Shown piece after piece: positions 59,020 through 64,000 of a DNA stretch of 64,000 nt. Location of the stretch: positions 310,001 through 374,000 of the forward strand of contig NZ_JXSL01000027.1 of assembly GCF_000829825.1 (NCBI RefSeq). The letters run 5' to 3'. Each line of letters begins with the position of its first letter. Position 1 is the first letter of the stretch. The notes under the pieces are model-generated. The model ran no database searches. It worked only from the letters and a program-made list of their open reading frames with translations, and was not told the origin of the DNA. A program made the translations under genes and the position numbers. The stretch is from Paramagnetospirillum magnetotacticum MS-1. Its GTDB lineage: Bacteria; Pseudomonadota; Alphaproteobacteria; Rhodospirillales; Magnetospirillaceae.

Positions 59020-59691
59020 TTACAACCCCTTCCGCTTCAACCCAGCAGCGCGAGCCGCCAGACGCTCAATCACCGCAGGCTGATGCAGGGCGCCCATCTC
59101 GGCCAGCCAGGAGCTAACACCGGGATACTTCGCCTCAGCCCGCTCGATCAGGCCCAGCGCCGCCCGCATCTTCCCCTGGGCGCCAGCACCAAGGCCGCGG
59201 ACCAAGTCCTCCTTGTTGGCGTACCGGCCCGTGGCGATGCTGGCCGCACCAGCCTTCACGATGGCCTCCAACGTCGACGGCCCCATCGACAGCGCACGGG
59301 CGACACTCCCGAAATTGTCGACATCGGCAGGCGTCCAGCCATCCGGCGCGGCTCGGTAGTCAAGGCCGAGCAGTTCGTTGCCCTCGGAAGGCATCTCGGA
59401 ATACGCGGCATCGTCCAGCGTCCAGCCATCGTCATACAGATCACCGCCAGGGGCGTTTTCAGCCGCACTGAGTGTCGTTTCCGCCTCGCTGGTGTCATCG
59501 CTCGGATTGTCGGGATACAGGGCCTCAGCGGCGCTCCTGGGACTCGTAAGGAACGATGGAGCCGCCCGGTTGCCAACCGCGCTCGGATACAACGTCTCAG
59601 CCGCCGATGCCCCACGCGGAACACTCGGAGCCGGTGCAGCGGATTCAGTGGAGCCGTACAGGCCAGCGGCCAGGGTCGCAGTGTCGGTCAT
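59020..59691 (-). CDS. hypothetical structural-type phage protein (223 aa)
   Basis: Acidic, Pro/Ala/Ser-rich N-terminal half (about 1-100) followed by a helical domain (about 120-223), with the repeated AAEALYP/AAETLYP motif near residues 30 and 55. It ends one base before the 1980-residue gene (TAA-G-ATG), indicating coupling. Position resembles an internal-virion-protein partner, but no family was recognised. Its ATG overlaps the stop of the next upstream gene as ATGA. Confidence 0.7.
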   Translation of the reverse strand: MTDTATLAAGLYGSTESAAPAPSVPRGASAAETLYPSAVGNRAAPSFLTSPRSAAEALYPDNPSDDTSEAETTLSAAENAPGGDLYDDGWTLDDAAYSEMPSEGNELLGLDYRAAPDGWTPADVDNFGSVARALSMGPSTLEAIVKAGAASIATGRYANKEDLVRGLGAGAQGKMRAALGLIERAEAKYPGVSSWLAEMGALHQPAVIERLAARAAGLKRKGL

Positions 59692-59909
59692 GGTGATGTG
59701 ATCCCCTTTGCCTTGAGCAGCGCCATCGCGCCCATGAAGTCCATTGAGGCGGGTTTGCCTGCAGCCTGGAACGTCTGCACATCGTCGGTGCTGGCCTCGA
59801 CCGGCACCCAGAACCTGTCAGGCGGCGGGCCGTCGAAGTCGACCATCTGACCGGCGACGAACCGTCGATCACCGTGGCGGCAGTTTTGGAGGGCGCGATA
59901 GACCGGCAT
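59688..59909 (-). CDS. small phage protein, paralogue A of three (73 aa)
   Basis: Protein of 73 residues. FVAGQMVDFDGPPPDRFWVP aligns with the same region of the next two genes: G-Q, then an acidic residue, P-x-D, and an aromatic about nine residues on. It has a weaker fit than the other two. ATGA overlap with the 223-residue gene and a seven-base gap to paralogue B. Function unknown; small head- or adaptor-type proteins of this size exist in phages. Confidence 0.65.
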   Translation of the reverse strand: MPVYRALQNCRHGDRRFVAGQMVDFDGPPPDRFWVPVEASTDDVQTFQAAGKPASMDFMGAMALLKAKGITSP

Positions 59910-59916
59910 GGCTCAC

Positions 59917-60120
59917 CTATCGGATGCTGTTGATGGCGCTGTCGGGCAAGGCCGTCAGCACTGAACCGCCGCGGTATACCGGGTCGGTCACCACTGGCGC
60001 GTTGTTGAAGTAGACCAGCAGATCCGCCGGAACCTCGGCAGCGTCATACGTCTGACCCTCGCGGAAGAAATGGCAGCCGGTGCTGTCCCAGCAGGACCGC
60101 CAGCATGTTAGGGTGGTCAT
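59917..60120 (-). CDS. small phage protein, paralogue B of three (67 aa)
   Basis: Protein of 67 residues with FFREGQTYDAAEVPADLLVY in its first half. The G-Q...V-P-A-D...Y-F pattern matches paralogue C closely and paralogue A loosely. It overlaps paralogue C as ATGA. Unknown function. Confidence 0.65.
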   Translation of the reverse strand: MTTLTCWRSCWDSTGCHFFREGQTYDAAEVPADLLVYFNNAPVVTDPVYRGGSVLTALPDSAINSIR

Positions 60121-60344
60121 GACGTCACCTCGCGGTCGGCATAGATCATCGGCTCGAGCGCGGCGAAATCAGCGACCGGCGGCGGCAGTTCATGCGGCTC
60201 CTGTCCGACGAACGGAACGAAGTACCGCCGACGATCCGCCGGAACCTCTCCCGGCTCGATGACCTGGCCGCGGCGCACCAGTCGCGGAGGGGCACCGGTC
60301 ACCGGGATCTGAACGCTGTCGGTCGCGATCAGCACGTCGATCAC
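60117..60344 (-). CDS. small phage protein, paralogue C of three (75 aa)
   Basis: Protein of about 75 residues from a GTG start that overlaps the stop of the 199-residue gene as GTGA. LVRRGQVIEPGEVPADRRRY is the same motif as in paralogue B. Placement at the end of the coupled series supports tandem duplication of one small gene. Confidence 0.6.
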   Translation of the reverse strand: MIDVLIATDSVQIPVTGAPPRLVRRGQVIEPGEVPADRRRYFVPFVGQEPHELPPPVADFAALEPMIYADREVTS

Positions 60345-60940
60345 TCCGCAGCAGCGGGAAGGACACCGTCCTGGCGCAGGCGCTGGGCGATGCGGTGGCC
60401 GTGACGCTCGAGCATGAGATCCAGATCCGCGCCGATCAGCGGAACCGGGTTCGGCGTCACGTTTACGTCGACGCGATATTCGTTGAACTCGGCGCGCAGG
60501 GCATGGGTCACGGTGTCCCAGTCGATCCACGGGTCATCGAAGCCCCCCGATGCGATGGCGGTCTTGCGGGCCTCGGAGATCGTGCCGCGCAGCTTGTCAG
60601 CGAGGCCATAGACCTTGCCCACCGCGGCGTCGAGTTCAGCAGCCTGCTTGCGGGCCAGGGCGACGATGTCGGCATGACGGTGGCCTGCATCAACCTTGGC
60701 TTGACGGACGGAAGCCTGGGCCTCCTCGGACTCCAATTCCCGCGACTTCTCGATGGCGGCGTTCAGGCCGATGATGCGGTCCTCGAGGTCGGAGATGGTC
60801 GCCTTCAGCGACTTGGCCTTGTCCGCGGCCTCGGCATCGCCCGTGACAGCGGCAAGGTTGGCCGTCGACCATTCCGCCTTGGTCTGGCGCAGTTCGTGGG
60901 CGAGGGCGTTACGACGTTCGGTGAGTTCGGTGCTGTTCAT
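60341..60940 (-). CDS. coiled-coil phage protein (199 aa)
   Basis: Protein of 199 residues. Residues about 1-110 are an acidic/basic heptad-rich coiled coil (ERRNALAHELRQTKAEW, AADKAKSLKATISDLEDRII); the C-terminal part contains VDVNVTPNPVPLIG. It could act as a scaffold or capsid-assembly factor, but no family was recognised. ATG at 60940 follows AAAGG. It is followed by the three small paralogues and has 151 bases upstream with the second GGGGCACC pair. Confidence 0.65.
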   Translation of the reverse strand: MNSTELTERRNALAHELRQTKAEWSTANLAAVTGDAEAADKAKSLKATISDLEDRIIGLNAAIEKSRELESEEAQASVRQAKVDAGHRHADIVALARKQAAELDAAVGKVYGLADKLRGTISEARKTAIASGGFDDPWIDWDTVTHALRAEFNEYRVDVNVTPNPVPLIGADLDLMLERHGHRIAQRLRQDGVLPAAAE

Positions 60941-61050
60941 AATGGTGAGCCTTTCGATGGTGCTGGGTTGGTTCAAACTGATGTGTAATCGAATGATCTG
61001 ATCCTTGATCTGCAAGGAATACCGACATTCATGCGGTTGCCGATTTTAAC

Positions 61051-61069
61051 GGGGCACCAACAGGGCACC
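61051..61069 (+). repeat. paired GGGGCACC direct repeat (copy 2)
   Basis: GGGGCACC at 61051-61058 and AGGGCACC at 61062-61069, again 11 bases start to start, in the gap between the packaging-like gene and the coiled-coil gene. Same motif, spacing and orientation as copy 1 at 51914-51932. Confidence 0.55.
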
Positions 61070-61091
61070 GCATACGACTGTTTCACGGCCA

Positions 61092-61673
61092 TCATTCACC
61101 TCCCCAAGGATCAATCGGCGTCACCTCGCGAGGTGGCGTCGACCGCAGGACGGGTTGCTGTGGCTCCGCTCCGATGAGGGGGCCTTCAGTCCATTCGGCA
61201 GGGGTGGGCGAGGGCAGGGGCGGCAGAACGTCGGGCAGGGGCCTGAACGCAGGCATGCCGGTATTGACGGCTATCGGCAGGGGGATTCCGTCATCGTCGG
61301 TGACCGTGATTGAAATCGGGTCGATTCCACGCGCCGCCATGTCGGTCAGTGCCGCCTTGGCCTCGGCCATTCGTTCCTCGACAAGCTTCCCGATGTCACC
61401 TTGGTTCACCGAGGCCGCGAGGGCATGCAGTTGTACCGTTTCGGATTTCAACGCTGCCTTGGCGGCATCAATTCGCATATCCAAGGGGAGCGTCGGACAG
61501 CGATACACGCTCACCAGAAGGCCATGCGCGGTCAGGTTCTCGGCTTCCGCGCCCATAACCTCGGCCAGACGCTTTGCCGCTTCCTCGGCAGCCTGACGGG
61601 CGGCGACGGTGGCCTTGTTCGGCACACCAGCAACCCGCCCACCTGTCTTTGGCAATCCTTTTGGCCTCGGCAT
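61092..61673 (-). CDS. GGR/PNK-type packaging-like phage protein (193 aa)
   Basis: Protein of 193 residues. Its N-terminus PKGLPKTGGRVAGVPNKAT is the GGR-x-x-G-x-PNK pattern seen in phage DNA-packaging or small-terminase-like proteins. A helical segment with DMRIDAAKAALKSE follows, and the C-terminus is Pro-rich. A small-terminase role is plausible but unproven; no large terminase is in view. The operator-like palindrome at 61697-61712 lies just upstream. Confidence 0.65.
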   Translation of the reverse strand: MPRPKGLPKTGGRVAGVPNKATVAARQAAEEAAKRLAEVMGAEAENLTAHGLLVSVYRCPTLPLDMRIDAAKAALKSETVQLHALAASVNQGDIGKLVEERMAEAKAALTDMAARGIDPISITVTDDDGIPLPIAVNTGMPAFRPLPDVLPPLPSPTPAEWTEGPLIGAEPQQPVLRSTPPREVTPIDPWGGE

Positions 61674-61696
61674 CGTTATCTACCGTTTCTGTAACA

Positions 61697-61712
61697 CGGT
61701 ATTATGATACCG
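61697..61712. promoter_or_regulatory. operator-like palindrome upstream of the packaging-like gene
   Basis: CGGTAT-TATG-ATACCG is a perfect inverted repeat. It begins 24 bases upstream of the ATG at 61673 and its centre overlaps a possible minus-strand -10 (CATAAT). Candidate repressor site. Confidence 0.45.
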
Positions 61713-61984
61713 CAATCGGGCGGTGGTCGTCTCCACAATTCGTGCGAACTACGCCCAGCACAGCCTTGTTTTCACACGATGTTGCGCCAAATGCAGCATC
61801 GAGGATGATGCCGACATCGTAGCCTGCAGATGGAGTGACCCAATGGGCGCCGGGTTCCGTCTGGCAGTGTGCTGGGTGGATGCCTCGGAGTTGCCGCCAC
61901 TCCGATCTGGAAAGCCCGGATGTTTCCACACCACCTTCCTCACCGATCTCGCACTCCCCACACCCCACCCCCACCTCCCCTAAA

Positions 61985-62067
61985 GGGGGGTGGGGAAAGT
62001 GGGGAAGTGGGGGTAGATGCTTTTTCACCCCCACCTTACCCACACTTTACCCCCACTTTTCCCACAC
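61985..62067. repeat. G-quadruplex motif plus 11-bp iteron array
   Basis: Plus strand 61985-62013 reads G6-T-G4-AAAGT-G4-AAGT-G5, a four-run G-quadruplex motif with loops of one to five bases. Then 62023-62067 carries four head-to-tail units of consensus YTTWCCCMCAC: one 12-base and three exact 11-base units. The G-rich block is the inverted form of the same unit (GTGGGGWAA, three copies), so the whole is a compound inverted array able to pair into a hairpin. It ends seven bases before the stop of the RepA-like helicase gene. Iteron arrays of this type mark replication origins. Confidence 0.7.
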
Positions 62068-62074
62068 CTTGTTT

Positions 62075-63295
62075 TCAGCCCAAGGGGAACTCGTCGTCCG
62101 CCACATTGGTGGCAGCCACCTCTGCCGCGGTGACCCATTTGCCGACAGCAATGACCGGCGTCGGACGGCCCTTCTTGTTCATGATCTCATCGGCGATCAA
62201 CGCGCCGTTGTTGATCCACGTCTTGATCAGGGATTTGAGCCGGTTCTTGTCATGGGGTTTGGCGGGATCAAGGCCGACGATGTGGCCGATGTGCTGGCCG
62301 ACCCAGTCTGTAGCCTGGACATTCTGGCGATAGTCCTTGCCGTCGATGGCCTTCTGAACGGCCAGAAGATGCCGGGGCGTGATGCCGTCAAACGGATCAG
62401 GTTTATCCCACTGGACGACGACGCCCACATTGTCGCCGTTGTCTAACTGGACGCTCTCCATCCTGAACCAGTTCTCGCTGTCGGTGGCGGCGGCAAGATT
62501 GTTCTTGTCGTCGGACACCTTGAAATGGCCCTTGTTGCTGGTGAGGCCGCACTGCAGGGCTTCTTCTTTAGCCATTCGGTTCAGCACTCGTACCGACCTG
62601 GCCGCAGCCACCAAAGACACGGCACCGCGGGCGCTCTCGGCGGTGGCCTCGATCCCATGGGGGAGTTTGCGGAGATGGTGAACTAATTCGATGGCGCAGC
62701 CGGTGCGGTCGGCAATGGCTCCCCACTTCTTAGCAACGGCATCAATGGCCCCGTTGTCGTTCTCGGACACCTGATGGCTGGAAACGAACGGGTCGACGAT
62801 CAGCACGTCGATCTCGCGGGCCAGGATCTCAGCCTGCAGGGCATCAATCACAGGGTCGAGGATCTCGATTCCGTTGTGTCCCTGGCGGGCGATGCACAGG
62901 CTCTGGTCACGGCCACTGTCGACAAACAGACGACCTTCGATGTCAGTCGAATGGATTTGGTACTGGATGGCCGTTGCGGTAATCCGGCGTTGGAGTTCAT
63001 CAATCGGATCTTCGAGGTTCCAGATCCAGACGCGGAGCGGTCGCCCGGCATAGACCGGGGTTCCCACCAGATTGCGGTTTGCACTCATTGCCAGGGCGTC
63101 TGCAATGAGGAGAGACGACTTGCCGGTGGCGCCGGGGGCCACCGTCAGCGAGACATACCCACGGATCAGGTGGTGACCATAGAGCCACTTGCGCGGGGGG
63201 ATGTTGGCGGGTTCGATCCAGACGAACGGGGTTGCCCTAATAGCTGACTGCTGAGACGTGGCAGGGAAGGCGGCAACCGTATCACGCGGGGTCAT
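62075..63295 (-). CDS. RepA-like phage/plasmid helicase (AAA ATPase, 406 aa)
   Basis: RecA-fold ATPase of 406 residues. Walker A GATGKS is at 55-60 and Walker B VLIVDPF at 164-170, followed by SSHQVSENDNGAIDAVAKKW and a ELVHHLRK motif as in RSF1010 RepA/AAA_25 helicases. Such proteins form hexameric helicases for plasmid or phage replication. The iteron array directly downstream fits. The ATG at 63295 overlaps the stop of the next upstream gene as ATGA. Confidence 0.85.
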   Translation of the reverse strand: MTPRDTVAAFPATSQQSAIRATPFVWIEPANIPPRKWLYGHHLIRGYVSLTVAPGATGKSSLLIADALAMSANRNLVGTPVYAGRPLRVWIWNLEDPIDELQRRITATAIQYQIHSTDIEGRLFVDSGRDQSLCIARQGHNGIEILDPVIDALQAEILAREIDVLIVDPFVSSHQVSENDNGAIDAVAKKWGAIADRTGCAIELVHHLRKLPHGIEATAESARGAVSLVAAARSVRVLNRMAKEEALQCGLTSNKGHFKVSDDKNNLAAATDSENWFRMESVQLDNGDNVGVVVQWDKPDPFDGITPRHLLAVQKAIDGKDYRQNVQATDWVGQHIGHIVGLDPAKPHDKNRLKSLIKTWINNGALIADEIMNKKGRPTPVIAVGKWVTAAEVAATNVADDEFPLG

Positions 63296-63546
63296 TGCAC
63301 ACCGCCTTCCGCAGGCAACGACAGCAGATAGCAGCGGGTCAGGGGGATCCTGACTTCACGGTCGAAGATTTCGGGCGGGATCTGGGACTCGAGGCGCTCG
63401 AGCATCAGCCCGAACACGTCGTCGGCCCAGCCTTCCTGGTAGATCCACCAGGGCCAAGCGGAAACACGTTTCCAGATCGTGGCATGTTGAGCCAGGGCGA
63501 CAACGTCGACGACGGCAGCGGCCAGCTTGGGGAGGTGATCGATCAT
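63292..63546 (-). CDS. hypothetical phage protein (84 aa)
   Basis: Protein of 84 residues, W- and aromatic-rich in the middle (WKRVSAWPWWIYQEGW), acidic. ATGA overlap at both ends: with the helicase downstream and with the next upstream gene, so it is part of the same replication-type operon. No family recognised. Confidence 0.7.
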   Translation of the reverse strand: MIDHLPKLAAAVVDVVALAQHATIWKRVSAWPWWIYQEGWADDVFGLMLERLESQIPPEIFDREVRIPLTRCYLLSLPAEGGVQ

Positions 63547-64000
63547 GGCTGCTGCCCTCCACCAACCGGCACCAGCAGCTTGCGGCGAAGCATGGCGACG
63601 GCGTCCAATTCCCTCTGGGTGCTGACAGCACGGCCATAGCGTTGGCTGGACGTGACGGATTGGCCCAGCAGCGCCTCATGTTCAGTCCAGGCATCAATCA
63701 CGCCTTGGTGAAACTCGATGGCAATGCGGATCGCTATTCCTCGAATTTCTTGAGGAAACAGTTCGATCGAATCAACGCGATCAAGCAGGAACATATGTTG
63801 GGACAGCCGGTGAAGAGCTTGCGGCCAAAGACCGATTTCATCTTCAGGCAGAACTCGCCCCACTTCAGCGGCCAGCCGATTGACAGCTTGGGCTTCATAT
63901 TCGTCGCAATTGTTGGGGATGATCCTGCCAATGTTGTGATGACCGATGATCCAAGTTCCAGCCTCGTCCTGATAGGTATAGGTGCCTTCATTCTCCTCAA
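63543..64000 (-). CDS. phage protein cut by the right window edge (at least 151 aa visible)
   Basis: The minus-strand frame stays open from its stop at 63543 to the window edge, giving at least 151 residues that begin EENEGTYTYQDEAGTWIIG. An internal GTG at 63863 could start a shorter version, but the longer frame shows protein-like composition and no break, so the real start lies beyond 64000. Segment QALHRLSQHMFLLDRVDSIE and the rest show no known family. ATGA overlap with the 84-residue gene. Confidence 0.65.
   Translation of the reverse strand, partial: EENEGTYTYQDEAGTWIIGHHNIGRIIPNNCDEYEAQAVNRLAAEVGRVLPEDEIGLWPQALHRLSQHMFLLDRVDSIELFPQEIRGIAIRIAIEFHQGVIDAWTEHEALLGQSVTSSQRYGRAVSTQRELDAVAMLRRKLLVPVGGGQQP

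Larger units (their letters stand above)
61674..62074. other. regulatory/replication-like region between the helicase and packaging-like genes
   Basis: These 401 bases hold an operator-like palindrome near the left end, the G-rich and iteron arrays at 61985-62067, and no convincing gene: frames on both strands (about 86-113 codons) lack a ribosome-binding site and cross the repeat array. The left part includes CGCACT and other GC-rich text with no recognised role. Confidence 0.55.
51849..64000. mobile_element. phage-like integrated element (left end; runs past the window)
   Basis: From the CCA end of tRNA-Lys onward, gene content changes sharply: short overlapping minus-strand genes, a RepA-like helicase, a packaging-like GGR/PNK protein, a 1980-residue polyvalent virion-type protein, antirepressor fragments, tandem operators and an iteron array. 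A tRNA gene is a typical integration site. No integrase, terminase large subunit, portal or capsid is visible, and no second copy of the tRNA 3' end was found, so the exact boundary and element type (prophage, satellite or remnant) are inferred. Confidence 0.8.

Noticed and set aside
61702-62043. A 113-codon minus-strand frame and an 86-codon plus-strand frame across the iteron region
   Set aside because: Both cross the repeat array, lack ribosome-binding sites and show no family; the region is better read as non-coding.
63734-64000. A minus-strand frame of 88 codons open to the right edge
   Set aside because: It overlaps the other open minus frame, whose product is protein-like and which is ATGA-coupled to the downstream gene.
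51849-64000. A CRISPR array in the repeat-rich phage-like part
   Set aside because: The repeats found are tandem or palindromic and short; there are no equal-length repeats separated by unique spacers, and no cas genes.

Overview
The window looks like a chromosome segment of a GC-rich alphaproteobacterium, most probably Rhodospirillales and Magnetospirillum-like. The support is gene order and content: dusB-ntrB-ntrC-ntrY-ntrX-trkA-HAD-hfq-hflX, rpmF-plsX-fabH-ihfA-merR-tRNA-Pro, nrdR-ribD-ribE-ribB-ribH-nusB-thiL, a fused ispDF, a MucR regulator and a K+-independent proton-pumping pyrophosphatase. The genus is inferred from overall resemblance; no 16S or other marker is present.

Positions 1-51.8 kb are ordinary chromosome. 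0.2-5.4 kb: a Cache/HAMP chemoreceptor, NnrS, a SAM-hydrolysing DUF62 enzyme, an MBL-fold hydrolase and a convergent mucR-type regulator. 5.7-13.4 kb: rpiB-glyA, then a tight nrdR-riboflavin-nusB-thiL operon ending in a small FliL-like membrane protein. 13.7-17.6 kb: hppA, a BamE-like lipoprotein, a cytochrome bc1 assembly chaperone and YceD (DUF177). 17.7-21.3 kb: rpmF-plsX-fabH, ihfA-merR and tRNA-Pro(GGG). 21.4-28.8 kb: a TPR-OGT glycosyltransferase, a 47-residue membrane protein behind an FNR-type box, a dihydroorotate-dehydrogenase-like protein, a glycosyltransferase-like protein, cutA, ispDF and a CcsA-like membrane protein. 28.9-40.6 kb: the nitrogen-regulation cluster with trkA, hfq and hflX, whose genes mostly overlap or abut, so they are probably co-translated. 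40.6-47.3 kb: argE, then a three-gene type I secretion inner-membrane complex (two ABC subunits plus HlyD). 47.5-51.7 kb: gyrA, coaD and two cyclophilins (cytoplasmic and exported), followed by tRNA-Lys(UUU).

From just after tRNA-Lys (51.85 kb) to the right edge the content becomes phage-like. Almost all genes are on the minus strand, short and overlapping: a RepA-like helicase, a GGR/PNK-type packaging-like protein, a coiled-coil protein, three tiny paralogues, and a 1980-residue polyvalent virion-type protein with a zincin motif followed by a Cys-rich partner. Two antirepressor gene remnants lie head to head near the tRNA. No integrase, capsid, portal or large terminase is visible, but the element runs off the right edge.

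The non-coding structure of this element is the least expected part of the window. It has tandem 17-bp palindromes (GTTGCG-N5-CGCAAC), two copies of an 11-bp-phased GGGGCACC pair about 9.1 kb apart, and a compound G-quadruplex/11-bp iteron array directly downstream of the helicase gene.

All family assignments were made by reading the sequence; no database search was run.
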